Source of the DNA: Allobosea sp. LC85
GTDB lineage: Bacteria; Pseudomonadota; Alphaproteobacteria; Rhizobiales; Beijerinckiaceae
Length of the DNA stretch: 64,000 bases
NCBI RefSeq assembly: GCF_000735605.1
Contig: NZ_JPKG01000034.1
Span: 172,164-236,163 of the forward strand
Direction of reading: 5' to 3'
In this document: positions 8,791 through 20,829 of the stretch, in pieces
Layout of the letters: each line of letters opens with the position of its first letter
Numbering within the stretch: position 1 is the stretch's first letter
Notes under the pieces: model-generated
Told to the model about the DNA's origin: nothing
The model's input: the letters and a program-made list of their open reading frames with translations, nothing else
The model's database searches: none
Made by a program: the position numbers and the translations under genes

Positions 8791-9052
8791 TTTATCTCAA
8801 GTAGATAGATGAAAATCTGCGTCCACCATCACAGGCGGATTTGGATGAATTGGGTCTCGGGACGGCCGCGCCTCCCACCTCCTCCTTTCGTATTTTCGGC
8901 ATGGACCGCGCATCCTTTCGAGCGCTCCATCACGCCGTTTTTGATGCGTCGACGTGACCTTGGCGGGCGCTGCGGATCGGCCCTTCCCCAGTATAGCGGG
9001 GTGGTTGCCCGCCCCGTCGATTCTCGTTTCAAATCGGACGACGCTCTTGCGC

Positions 9053-9608
9053 CCCAAGGTACTGGGCGCAGCCACAGGGTGTGAATCACGCCGTCGTTGG
9101 TCCAGCCGATTGCGCATTCCAGCGCACCAGGCGTGGCGAAACGCGCCTCATAGACATCCACCCCGTTCTGCCCGACACCCTTGAAGCTCAGTGCCTGCAG
9201 GGCCCCTTTGGCCAGCAATGCAGCACTCACCAGGGAGAACTGCTCCTGGATGGCCACAGCAAGCTCTGGGCTCATGTTCTCGACTTAGCGATGTCCTGCC
9301 TGATGTTCCTTGATGACGCGGCGATTCGTGACCATCCTGATGAAGGATCAGAGCATCGACGCGCCCGCCATGGCCGGGAACAAAGCTGACCTGTGCTGCT
9401 GGAAATTTCAGAAGGAACTTCGTGGCGCTTTCGGCGAAGAGCTCCACGGGCATCTGCCCCGAAGTTTCCAGAAGAAGTGCCTAGCCCTTTCGGCTGATCG
9501 GCAGGATCGGCCCGGAGGTGAGCTGGTAGTCCCCGATAGAGCTGTCGAGCAGTGCCGGATCGATCCCGGCAACCGACGAGCGGCAGGCAGCGCAATCAGG
9601 ACAGCCAT
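9053..9608 (-). pseudogene. decayed DUF3471-containing (beta-lactamase-related tail) gene
   Basis: Two pieces of one protein type remain on the minus strand. Between about 9565 and 9310 one frame reads SSIGDYQLTSGPILPISRKG, then an in-frame TAG at 9481-9483, then SGQMPVELFAESATKFLLKF and VDALILHQDGHE: the DUF3471 pattern found at the C-terminus of serine-hydrolase (beta-lactamase-like) proteins. A second frame from 9275 to 9053 reads MSPELAVAIQEQFSLV and FKGVGQNGVDVYEARF, the module that follows DUF3471 in such proteins. The stop, the broken frames and the missing catalytic domain point to a pseudogene. Parent family assignment is from memory of motifs. Confidence 0.6.
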
Positions 9609-9617
9609 CCGGAAACG

Positions 9618-9650
9618 AAGAAGGCCGGCAGCGATGCTGCCGGCCTTCTT
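9618..9650 (-). terminator. intrinsic terminator of lon
   Basis: A perfect 15-bp stem (9618-9632 with 9636-9650) around a 3-nt loop, with CTTCTTCGTTTCC on the minus strand just after it. It lies 33 bp past the lon stop codon. Confidence 0.85.
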
Positions 9651-9682
9651 GTCACTTTCGCGTGTAGCGCGGGATAGCCGCG

Positions 9683-12112
<2,430 letters not shown>

Positions 12113-12249
12113 GACATATCCTTTGCAGTTGCGCCCGGCGAACCCCCTTATGGGCGGAACGATCGGACGTAAGCGGCTAGACGACCATTCGCCTGACCGC
12201 CCCCGTGGGCCCCGCCCTTAGAAGGCGCGCGACTCTCGCAGGTGCAGCT

Positions 12250-12279
12250 AAAGTGGAGGCTTCTGTGCCGGCTTTCAAG
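12250..12279 (-). promoter_or_regulatory. candidate sigma-32 (RpoH) promoter of lon
   Basis: On the minus strand CTTGAAA (12279-12273, a perfect RpoH -35) is followed after 13 nt by CCTCCACTTT, similar to the CCCCATnT -10. Transcription would start near 12243, leaving an untranslated leader of about 130 nt. lon is a classical heat-shock gene, but this is a match by eye. Confidence 0.45.
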
Positions 12280-12354
12280 CAAGCCGAAGGCGTCTTCCAA
12301 CGTTGCTTTGTCGCAAGGAACGATTCCGGCAATGCAACGGCCTTCCGAACGCAA

Positions 12355-12378
12355 AACGCGCGCCAACCGGCGCGCGTT
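12355..12378 (-). terminator. intrinsic terminator of clpX
   Basis: AACGCGCGCC / GGCGCGCGTT form a perfect 10-bp stem with a 4-nt loop, followed on the minus strand by TTTTGCG. It lies 27 bp past the clpX stop. Confidence 0.8.
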
Positions 12379-12404
12379 CCCGAAATTGCAAGATTCAGCG
12401 GATG

Positions 12405-13673
<1,269 letters not shown>

Positions 13674-14013
13674 CGTTCATCTCCATTTCCGGAGTCGGTC
13701 CACACCAGCCGAAGCGGATGCGGGCGTCGTCTCTCCGTCACAATAGGCCGCTGAGTTCGCGATTATTAGGTTAACGCGTCAGGTCGAGACTTCCGACCTG
13801 AAAACCTGACCCAAAACCGGACACCAGTTGCGCCTGTCCGCTCACCCGAGTCCCCATGCAAGCATGGGGCCGCTTTCCAAATCAATATGGGACGCCCGGC
13901 TGAGCAAGCCAACCCACAGATAGCGGGGCGGCTCGTCGCAGCCGACTCCAGGAGGGAAGCCGAAACGCCCAAGGCGTCCTTCGCTCCCTGCCCGGCTATC
14001 CATTCCGGCCCAA
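13674..14013. other. clpP-clpX intergenic region
   Basis: 340 bp with no convincing gene. A 68-codon minus-strand frame (13766-13972) has no recognisable features or ribosome site. The length suggests a separate clpX promoter, but I could not place one. Confidence 0.4.
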
Positions 14014-14640
14014 TCAGGCCGCGGCGTCTTCCGGACGCCGATCGATGACCTTGTCGATCAGGCCGAAATCGCGGGCCGCCTCGGCAGTCATGAAATTGTC
14101 GCGCTCGAGCGCAGCCTCGACCTCGTCATAGCTACGGCCGGTATGCGTGACATAGATCTCGTTCAGCCGGCGCTTGAGGTTCTCGACCTCGCGGGCGTGG
14201 ATCAGGATGTCGGTGACCTGGCCCTGATAGCCGCCGGAGGGCTGGTGCACCATGATGCGGGCGTTCGGCAACGCGAAGCGCATGTCCTTGGCGCCGGCGG
14301 TCAGCAGCAGCGAGCCCATCGAGGCCGCCTGCCCGACACACAATGTCGTGACCGGGCAGCGGATGAACTGCATCGTATCATAGATCGACAGGCCCGAGGT
14401 GACCACGCCGCCCGGCGAGTTGATGTAGAAGGAAATCTCCTTCTTCGGGTTCTCGGCCTCGAGAAACAGCAGCTGCGCCACGATCAGCGAGGCGGAGTAA
14501 TCCTCGACCGGGCCGGTCAGGAAGATGATGCGCTCCCGCAGCAGGCGCGAGTAGATGTCGAAGGCGCGTTCGCCGCGGCTCGACTGCTCGACCACCATCG
14601 GGACGAGATTGTTGTAGGTCTCGATCGGATCGCGCAGCAT
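14014..14640 (-). CDS. clpP: ATP-dependent Clp protease proteolytic subunit ClpP
   Basis: ClpP (208 residues) forms the tetradecameric serine-protease barrel that works with ClpX or ClpA. The catalytic serine is in GQAASMGSLLL, the histidine in IMVHQPSGGYQG, and the aspartate follows in the RDNFMTAEAARDFGLID region. The N-terminus (MLRDPIETYNNLVPMVVEQ) and the FINSPGG-like strand (YINSPGGVVTSG) are typical. It lies between tig and clpX on the minus strand, the standard tig-clpP-clpX order. A small N-terminal propeptide may be removed. Confidence 0.98.
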   Translation of the reverse strand: MLRDPIETYNNLVPMVVEQSSRGERAFDIYSRLLRERIIFLTGPVEDYSASLIVAQLLFLEAENPKKEISFYINSPGGVVTSGLSIYDTMQFIRCPVTTLCVGQAASMGSLLLTAGAKDMRFALPNARIMVHQPSGGYQGQVTDILIHAREVENLKRRLNEIYVTHTGRSYDEVEAALERDNFMTAEAARDFGLIDKVIDRRPEDAAA

Positions 14641-14730
14641 GGGTCTGTCCTTGGGGTCGCGGTCGCCGGGAATCAGCGGATGTCGTGAATGCTATCCACA
14701 TAAGCACGCGGATCGTGGCTGAAAAGGGAA

Positions 14731-14759
14731 GCGCCGCCCTGGCCATTGCCGGGCGGCGC
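14731..14759 (-). terminator. intrinsic terminator of tig
   Basis: GCGCCGCCC / GGGCGGCGC form a 9-bp stem with an inner GGC/GCC extension, followed on the minus strand by TTCCCTTTTC. It lies 29 bp past the tig stop, between tig and clpP. Confidence 0.65.
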
Positions 14760-14787
14760 CAATCTTGAATCAAGGTTTCCGAACGTC

Positions 14788-16257
14788 TCAGGCCGAAGCG
14801 TCGTCGGCCTTGGCTGCGTCGTCGGCCTTGGCTGCGTCGTCGGTCTTGGCTTCGGACTTCTTGGTCTTCTTGGCGGCTGCCTTCTTCGGCTTGGCCTCAC
14901 CGGCCTCCTCAGTGGCGTCCTCATCGGCGTAAAGAGCCTCGCGGCTGACCGTCTGGTCCTCGACCTTCACCTGGCCGAGCAGATGGTCGACGACCTTCTC
15001 CTCGAAGATCGGAGCGCGGATCTCGGCGAGAGCCTGCGGGTTCTTCTGGTAGAACTCCCAGACCTGCTTCTCCTGGCCGGGGAACTGGCGAACGCGCTCG
15101 ACCAGAGCCTGGGTGACCTCGTCATCCGAGATCTGGACCTTGGCCTGCTCGCCGATCTCGGCCAGCACGAGGCCCAGGCGCACCCGGCGCTCGGCGATCC
15201 TGCGGTACTCGGCGCGGGCCTCGTCCTCGGTTGTGTTCTCGTCCGCGAAGGTCTTCTTCGCGTCCTTCATGTCGGCCTCGACCTGGCTCCAGACGGCAGC
15301 GAACTCCTGCTCGACCAGGGTCGGCGGCAGTTCGAACGTGTACTTGCCATCAAGCGCGTCGAGCAGGCTCTTCTTGATCTTGCGGCGCGACTGGGCGCCG
15401 AAATCACGGCCGATCTGCTCGCGAACGGCGGTCTTGAGCGCGTCCAGCGACTCCATACCGAAGCCCTTGGCGAGTTCGTCGTCGATCTTGAGGGCGTCGG
15501 GGCCCTGCACGTCGTCGACGGTGACCTCGAACTCGGCCGGCTTCCCGGCAAGGTGGGTCGCGGTGTAGTTCTCCGGGAAGGTCACCTTGACGGTGCGCTT
15601 TTCGCCGGTCTTGGCGCCTTCGAGCTGATCCTCGAAGCCGGGAATGAACTGGCCGGCGCCGAGATCGAGCGGGATGCCCTCGCCGGTGCCGCCGTCGAAG
15701 GGCTGGCCCTCGAGCGTGCCGACGAAGGAGATCATCAGGCGATCGCCCTTCTCGGCCTTGGCCTTTTCACCCTTCGAGGTGAAGCTGCGGTTCTGCGAAG
15801 CCATGCGCTCGAGGGCGGCATCGACTTCGCTCTCAGGCACTTCCGCGACCGGCTTGACCAGCGAAACGTCGGAGATGTCGGCGAGCTCGATCTTCGGCAG
15901 GACCTCGAGTGCGACCGTGAAGGCGAGATCGCCCTTGGCCTCCATCGCGGCCTCGATCTCGTCCTTGTTCTCGGGGAACCGGATCTGCGGCTCGAAAGCG
16001 AGCTTCAGGCCGTTATCCGCGACGATCTTCTGGTTGGCCTCGTTGACCGCGTTCTGCAGCACATCGGCCATGACCGAACGGCCATAGAGCCGGCGCAGAT
16101 GCGCGACCGGTACCTTGCCGGGGCGGAAACCGTTGATGCGCGCCTTGCCCTGCAGGCCCTGCAGGCCGTCATCGAGCCTGGTCTTGAGGTCGGCAGCGTT
16201 CAGCACCACCTGGAATTCGCGCTTGAGGCCCTGGGACAGGGTTTCGGTCACGTTCAT
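14788..16257 (-). CDS. tig: trigger factor (ribosome-associated chaperone, PPIase)
   Basis: Trigger factor binds the ribosome exit tunnel and folds nascent chains. The N-terminal ribosome-binding domain has the signature NGFRPGKVPVAHLRR (residues about 41-55); the FKBP-type PPIase domain spans about residues 160-245 (GDRLMISFVGTLEG onward); the rest is the helical arm domain. The C-terminal tail after about residue 455 is acidic/basic low complexity, ending in three copies of an AKxDDA unit encoded by an 18-bp repeat (14803-14850). At 489 residues it is longer than E. coli's 432 because of the tail. First gene of the tig-clpP-clpX-lon block. Confidence 0.97.
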   Translation of the reverse strand: MNVTETLSQGLKREFQVVLNAADLKTRLDDGLQGLQGKARINGFRPGKVPVAHLRRLYGRSVMADVLQNAVNEANQKIVADNGLKLAFEPQIRFPENKDEIEAAMEAKGDLAFTVALEVLPKIELADISDVSLVKPVAEVPESEVDAALERMASQNRSFTSKGEKAKAEKGDRLMISFVGTLEGQPFDGGTGEGIPLDLGAGQFIPGFEDQLEGAKTGEKRTVKVTFPENYTATHLAGKPAEFEVTVDDVQGPDALKIDDELAKGFGMESLDALKTAVREQIGRDFGAQSRRKIKKSLLDALDGKYTFELPPTLVEQEFAAVWSQVEADMKDAKKTFADENTTEDEARAEYRRIAERRVRLGLVLAEIGEQAKVQISDDEVTQALVERVRQFPGQEKQVWEFYQKNPQALAEIRAPIFEEKVVDHLLGQVKVEDQTVSREALYADEDATEEAGEAKPKKAAAKKTKKSEAKTDDAAKADDAAKADDASA

Positions 16258-16348
16258 TGTTTCGTTCCGCCAACTGCTCGTTAATTCAAAAATCCAAACG
16301 CGCGCCGTCGGGTTGTCCGCCGCCGCGCTTGAGAAATCCGGCCAAGTC

Positions 16349-16433
16349 TGGTGCGGGCGGAGGGACTCGAACCCCCACGACTTTCGCCGCTGGAACCTAA
16401 ATCCAGTGCGTCTACCAATTCCGCCACGCCCGC
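16349..16433 (-). tRNA. tRNA-Leu (anticodon TAG)
   Basis: Class II tRNA of 85 nt: acceptor stem GCGGGCG/CGCCCGC, anticodon stem CTGGA/TCCAG with loop TTTAGGT (anticodon TAG, leucine), long variable arm, T arm GGGGGTTCGAGTCCCTC and encoded CCA (16349-16351). Confidence 0.97.
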
Positions 16434-16598
16434 CGACCCGATGCGCTGCGCGCGAGCAAACGCAGCGCCGCCATCGTTGGGCCGCGGTGCTATACGCATT
16501 TCAGGCGCGGCATGCAGCAAAAAAATGCGACGGTTCTGCGAAACCGCTGAAACAGGAGCGCGATACCCGCCCTCTCGCCAGATCGCGCGCCACGGATT

Positions 16599-18086
16599 AT
16601 GCCGCTAGCCATGACCGACAGAAGCGCTCGCCGTCCTGCCTCTCACGCCTTCAAGGCGACCGTGCCAACACGGCGCATGGTGCTGGCAGGGCTCGGCGCC
16701 AGTGCGGTTCTGGGCGAGGCCGGCGCACAGTCATCGCCAACCGCCACTCCAGTGAAGCCCCTGACAGAGAACGCCGATTCGGCTGTGCTGCCGAGCCGGA
16801 ACCTCGTTGCCGGCCCGGTGAAGTCACGCCTGCGCCCGCCCCCGGCGCCGGAGAGTGAGGTCTGGGCCGTCGATGGAGAAACGCCTGGCCCCGTCTTGCG
16901 GATCAAGCTGGGGCAGACGCTGCGGCTCCAGCTACAGAACCGGACGACGAAACCGCTGAGCCTGCATTGGCACGGCCTGCGCGGGTTGTCCGAGATGGAT
17001 GGCGTCGGCGGCTTCAGCCAGCCGCCGATAGCGCCGGGAGCCAGCTTCGAATACCGCCTGACGCCGCCCGATTCGGGCTTCTTCCTCTATCGCCCTCTCC
17101 TCGTCGGAGCCTCGTCGGAGCCGGCAGGACGCGGCCTGGCTGGCTTGCTCATCGTGGAGGAGGCTGAGGCGCCGCGCGTCGATCTCGACCTGCCCGTGAT
17201 CGTCACCGACTGGCTGCTGGGCGACGACCAGTCGATTCAGCCCTTTGACGCGAAGGGGCCCGAAGGAGCCGCCGCCGGCCGGCTCGGCAACTGGATCACC
17301 GTCAATGGCAAGGCGCCGCCCCAGCGGATCGCTCTGCCTCCAGGCGCACGCGTTCGCCTGCGCCTCGCGAATGCCTGCAACGCCCGGATCACCCGGTTGC
17401 GCTTCGACGGCATCAAGCCCTTCGTCATGGCGATCGACAGCCAGCCGACCGACAATTTCGAGCCCGTGCGCGCGCAACTGCCCTTCGCCCCCGGTACGCG
17501 CTACGATCTCGTCTTCGATATGCCGGACGAAGCCGGCGCAACAGCAATGGTCACCGCGCTCACCGGCTCAGGCGTCCCGCTGCTGCGCTTCGTCGCGGAG
17601 GGTACGAAGCCGGCCGCGGCTGGCGAGATCGCCGCGCTCAGACCGAGTCCGGCCCTGCCGCTCGCGGTACGGCTGCAGGACGCCAGGCGCAGCGAGGTCA
17701 TCGTGACCGGCGGAGCCAAGGTCACCGCCGACAACAAACTGGATCTCTCCAGCCTCGATCTCGTCCGGCCTTGGGCGATCAATGGTGCGATCGGCACGCC
17801 TGAGGCCAAGCCGCTCTTCAGCGTCAGGCGCGGCGCGCCGGTGGTGATCGCCATCGACAATCGCACCGCCTTCCTGCAGCCGTTCCATGTCCACGGCCAC
17901 AGTTTTCGCCTGCTGCATCCGCTCGACGACGGCTGGGAGCCCTATTTCCTCGATACCGTCCAGATCCCCGAAGGGCGGCGGCTGCACATTGCCTTCATCG
18001 CCGACAATCCCGGCCGCTGGCTGATTTCGTCGACTGTGCTGGAGCGTTTCGATCTCGGTCTCTGGACCTGGTTCGAGGTGACGTGA
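16599..18086 (+). CDS. multicopper-oxidase-fold protein lacking most copper ligands (Tat-exported)
   Basis: A 495-residue cupredoxin-repeat protein of the multicopper oxidase family. PTRRMVLAGLGASAVLG (residues 23-39) is a Tat signal. Only part of the copper sites survives: LHWHGL keeps the first HxH, but the second motif reads GFFLYRPLL (normally WYHxH), the third reads LQPFHVHGHSF (first His replaced by Gln), and the last reads LISSTVLERFDLGLW where the family has the HCHxxxHxxxGM pattern, so the type 1 Cys, both flanking His, the later His and the Met are all replaced. It resembles E. coli FtsP/SufI in being a copper-less family member. Oxidase activity is unlikely; its role is unknown. 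ATG 16611 is an alternative start. Confidence 0.8.
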   Translation: MPLAMTDRSARRPASHAFKATVPTRRMVLAGLGASAVLGEAGAQSSPTATPVKPLTENADSAVLPSRNLVAGPVKSRLRPPPAPESEVWAVDGETPGPVLRIKLGQTLRLQLQNRTTKPLSLHWHGLRGLSEMDGVGGFSQPPIAPGASFEYRLTPPDSGFFLYRPLLVGASSEPAGRGLAGLLIVEEAEAPRVDLDLPVIVTDWLLGDDQSIQPFDAKGPEGAAAGRLGNWITVNGKAPPQRIALPPGARVRLRLANACNARITRLRFDGIKPFVMAIDSQPTDNFEPVRAQLPFAPGTRYDLVFDMPDEAGATAMVTALTGSGVPLLRFVAEGTKPAAAGEIAALRPSPALPLAVRLQDARRSEVIVTGGAKVTADNKLDLSSLDLVRPWAINGAIGTPEAKPLFSVRRGAPVVIAIDNRTAFLQPFHVHGHSFRLLHPLDDGWEPYFLDTVQIPEGRRLHIAFIADNPGRWLISSTVLERFDLGLWTWFEVT

Positions 18087-18158
18087 CCTGCAGCCCCGGC
18101 TTGACCTCAACCGGACGAGCGACCTAAGCCCGCCGCCAGTAACCGTATTGGAGCCGCC

Positions 18159-19019
18159 ATGTCCGCCAACGCCATCGTCACGATCGGCGCCGACCTCGCG
18201 AGGCCGGTCCGCTTCGGCAATGCCTTGCCGCTCGCCTTGATCGCTGGCCCCTGCCAAATGGAAAGCCGCGAACACGCACTCGAAATCGCCCTTGCGCTCA
18301 AGGAGATCGCGGCGAAGCTTGAGATCGGACTGGTTTTCAAGACCTCCTTCGACAAGGCGAACCGGACCAGCGTCAAGGGGCAGCGCGGCATGGGCCTGGA
18401 CGCCGCCCTGCCCGTCTTCGCCGAGATCCGCGAACGCACCGGCCTGCCGGTCCTGACCGATGTGCACGAGGCCGGGCAATGCGCAGCCGTGGCTGAGGTC
18501 GTCGACGTCCTTCAGATTCCCGCGTTCCTTTGCCGCCAGACCGATCTGCTGGTTGCCGCAGCACAGACCGGGCGCGTCGTCAACGTCAAGAAGGGCCAGT
18601 TCCTGGCGCCCTGGGACATGGTCAATGTCGCGGCCAAGGTCACCGAGAGCGGCAACCCGAATGTCATGGTCACCGAACGCGGCGCCTCTTTCGGCTACAA
18701 CACGCTGGTCACCGACATGAGGGCGCTGCCAATCATGGCCGAGGGTATCGGAGCACCGGTGATCTTCGACGCGACGCATTCTGTCCAGCAGCCGGGCGGC
18801 AAGGGCGCCTCCACCGGCGGCCAGCGCGAATTCGTGCCCGTACTGTCGCGGGCGGCGGTGGCAGTCGGCGTCGCCGGCCTCTTCATCGAGACCCATCCCG
18901 ACCCCGACAATGCGCCCTCGGACGGCCCCAACATGGTGCCGCTCTCAGACTTCCCTGCGCTGATTGCAGAGCTGCAAGGCTTTGACCGGCTTGCCAAGGC
19001 GAGGCGCGCGCCGGTTTAA
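18159..19019 (+). CDS. kdsA: 3-deoxy-8-phosphooctulonate synthase (KDO-8-P synthase)
   Basis: KdsA (286 residues) condenses arabinose-5-phosphate with PEP to KDO-8-phosphate, the precursor of the lipopolysaccharide inner core. Motifs: LIAGPCQMESREHAL near the N-terminus, VFKTSFDKANRTS, TDVHEAGQ, IPAFLCRQTDLL, VNVKKGQFLAPWDM and FDATHSVQQPGG. The Cys in AGPC is the metal ligand of the metal-dependent class; metal-independent enzymes such as E. coli's have Asn there. GGAG precedes ATG 18159 at good spacing. An MFS gene follows 6 bp later. Confidence 0.97.
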   Translation: MSANAIVTIGADLARPVRFGNALPLALIAGPCQMESREHALEIALALKEIAAKLEIGLVFKTSFDKANRTSVKGQRGMGLDAALPVFAEIRERTGLPVLTDVHEAGQCAAVAEVVDVLQIPAFLCRQTDLLVAAAQTGRVVNVKKGQFLAPWDMVNVAAKVTESGNPNVMVTERGASFGYNTLVTDMRALPIMAEGIGAPVIFDATHSVQQPGGKGASTGGQREFVPVLSRAAVAVGVAGLFIETHPDPDNAPSDGPNMVPLSDFPALIAELQGFDRLAKARRAPV

Positions 19020-19025
19020 GGCGTG

Positions 19026-20228
19026 ATGGACAAGACCGTTGCCGCAACCAAGCCTGCCTCACTGCGCCCGCTGATCCTGGTCCTCGGGGCCTGCGGTTTT
19101 GCATCGACCTTCACCATGCGCATCCTCGATCCGCTGGTGCCGACACTGGCAGCCGAGTTCGGCCGGACCATCGCGCAGATCGCCGCCATGGCGACCGCGT
19201 TCTCCTTTGCCTACGCGGTCGGTCAACCCTTCCTCGGCCCGATCGCGGATGCGGTCGGCAAGCTGCGGACAATCAGTGTCTGCCTCGGGCTGCTTGCCCT
19301 GCTCTCGATCGCGGCCGCCTTCGCCCTGTCCTTCGACGTGCTGACCGTGATCCGCGCCAGCACCGGGATCGTCGCCGGCGGGGTGATCCCCATCGCCATG
19401 GCTGCTATCGGCGACCGCGCGCCGATGGCCGAGCGGCAGGTGCTGCTCGGCCGCTTCCTCGTCCTGATGATCGTCGGACAAATGGCGGGGGCCGCCTGCT
19501 CGGGCGTGATCGCGGAGCATTTCGGCTGGCGCAGCGTCTTCGTGATGGCCGCTGCCATGGCGGCGTGCGCGGCACTTCTCGTCATCGTCGTGCTGAAGCC
19601 GCGCCCGGACGCGGCGCGGCTGCCGCTCAGCTTTGCAGGTGCGCTGGCGAATTACAGATCGGTCTTCGCCAATCCGCGCAGCAAGCTGCTCTATGCGATC
19701 GTCATCACCGAAGGCAGCCTGATCTTCGGCATGCCGCCCTATGTCGCGGCGATCCTGCAGGAGCGCTCAGGGATCGGCCCCTCGCTTGCCGGGCTGGTGA
19801 TCGCCGGCACCGGGCTTGGCGGCATCATCTACGGAATCCTGACCCGCGTCCTGGTCGAGCGCCTCGGACCGGCCCGCATGACGGTGACCGGCGGACTCCT
19901 GATGGCAACGGGCTATGTGCTGTTCTCGCTGCCCTTCCTCCCCTGGTGGAGTGCCGTCGGCCTGTTCACCCTGAACGGGTTCGGCTTTTTCCTGATGCAC
20001 GGCACCTTCCAGGCTCAGGCGACGGAGCTTGCTCCGACAGCGCGCGGCTCGGCCGTCTCGCTCTTCGCCTGCGCGCTGTTTCTCGGCCACGCGATCGGCC
20101 CGGTCGCCATGGGCATCGCGCTGCATCTGCTCGGCACGACAGGCGCGATCCTGCTCTTCGCGGCAGGGATCGGCCTGCTCGGCATCGCGACGCCGCGCAT
20201 CCTGCCGTTGGCAGGCTCGCGGACCTGA
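19026..20228 (+). CDS. MFS transporter (probable drug/metabolite exporter)
   Basis: A 400-residue, 12-helix major facilitator with the DHA1-type motif A between helices 2 and 3 (GPIADAVGKLRTI) and a paired repeat in the second half. The first helix begins near residue 16 (LRPLILVLGACGF). It starts 6 bp after kdsA, so the two are probably co-transcribed, though the substrate is not known and need not relate to KDO. GTG 19023, directly before ATG 19026, is an alternative start. Confidence 0.85.
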   Translation: MDKTVAATKPASLRPLILVLGACGFASTFTMRILDPLVPTLAAEFGRTIAQIAAMATAFSFAYAVGQPFLGPIADAVGKLRTISVCLGLLALLSIAAAFALSFDVLTVIRASTGIVAGGVIPIAMAAIGDRAPMAERQVLLGRFLVLMIVGQMAGAACSGVIAEHFGWRSVFVMAAAMAACAALLVIVVLKPRPDAARLPLSFAGALANYRSVFANPRSKLLYAIVITEGSLIFGMPPYVAAILQERSGIGPSLAGLVIAGTGLGGIIYGILTRVLVERLGPARMTVTGGLLMATGYVLFSLPFLPWWSAVGLFTLNGFGFFLMHGTFQAQATELAPTARGSAVSLFACALFLGHAIGPVAMGIALHLLGTTGAILLFAAGIGLLGIATPRILPLAGSRT

Positions 20229-20230
20229 AC

Positions 20231-20686
20231 TCAGCGACCGCGATAGGGAGCGACGCCCTGATCAGGCAGCCAGAGCCCCTTCGGCGGTTCGCCGGTCTGC
20301 CAGAAGACGTCGATCGGGATACCGCCCCGCGGATACCAGTAGCCGCCGATGCGGAACCATTCCGGCTCCAGCAGCTCGACCAGGGTCTTGCCGATATTGA
20401 CGGTGCAATCCTCGTGGAAGGCCCCGTGGTTGCGGAACGAGCCGAGATAGAGCTTCAGCGATTTCGATTCGACCAGCCATTGGCCGGGCAGATAGTCGAT
20501 GACCAGGATGCCGAAATCGGGCTGCCCGGTCACCGGGCAGATCGAGGTGAATTCCGGGCATGTGAAGCGGGCGAGATAATTCGTGCCGGCATGCGGATTG
20601 GGCACGCGGTCGAGGCGGGCCTCCTCGGGAGATTGCGGCAGCGCGCTGGCTTGGCCCAGTTGCAGGGTCGAGGCGTCGATCGTCAT
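20231..20686 (-). CDS. queF: NADPH-dependent 7-cyano-7-deazaguanine reductase QueF
   Basis: QueF reduces preQ0 to preQ1 in queuosine biosynthesis. The short (YkvM-type) form is seen: FTCPEFTSICPVTGQPDF contains the catalytic Cys and Asp, ESKSLKLYLGSFRNHGAFHE the family signature and substrate Glu, and GGIPIDVFW lies near the C-terminus. ATG 20686 (MTIDAS) has AAGGAG at 8 bp; ATG 20692 is possible but too close to it. The gene converges with the MFS gene (2-bp gap) and diverges from eno. tgt at 24708-25832 uses the product. Confidence 0.95.
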   Translation of the reverse strand: MTIDASTLQLGQASALPQSPEEARLDRVPNPHAGTNYLARFTCPEFTSICPVTGQPDFGILVIDYLPGQWLVESKSLKLYLGSFRNHGAFHEDCTVNIGKTLVELLEPEWFRIGGYWYPRGGIPIDVFWQTGEPPKGLWLPDQGVAPYRGR

Positions 20687-20829
20687 GGTCATGGCTCCTT
20701 GAACGCGGCCTTCTAGAGCCTCGGGCGCGCCCGCGCCACCGGCCAATCGCCGCGACGCCTCTTTCCGTTACGCCTGCGCTTGGCTAGAAGCGCGGCATCC
20801 TTCCGTTTCGCCTCGCACCGGAGCCTCCC

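Noticed and set aside
8591..8791. 66-codon minus-strand frame beginning MARATGLEPATSGV
   Set aside because: Antisense of tRNA-Asp, a known false-gene pattern. The same applies to frames over tRNA-Leu (16351-16608) and tRNA-Pro (62365-62640).
14746..16284. 512-codon plus-strand frame
   Set aside because: Antisense shadow of trigger factor; Leu/Gly-rich with no family pattern.
17568..18896. 442-codon minus-strand frame
   Set aside because: Antisense shadow spanning the multicopper-like gene and kdsA, both well supported.
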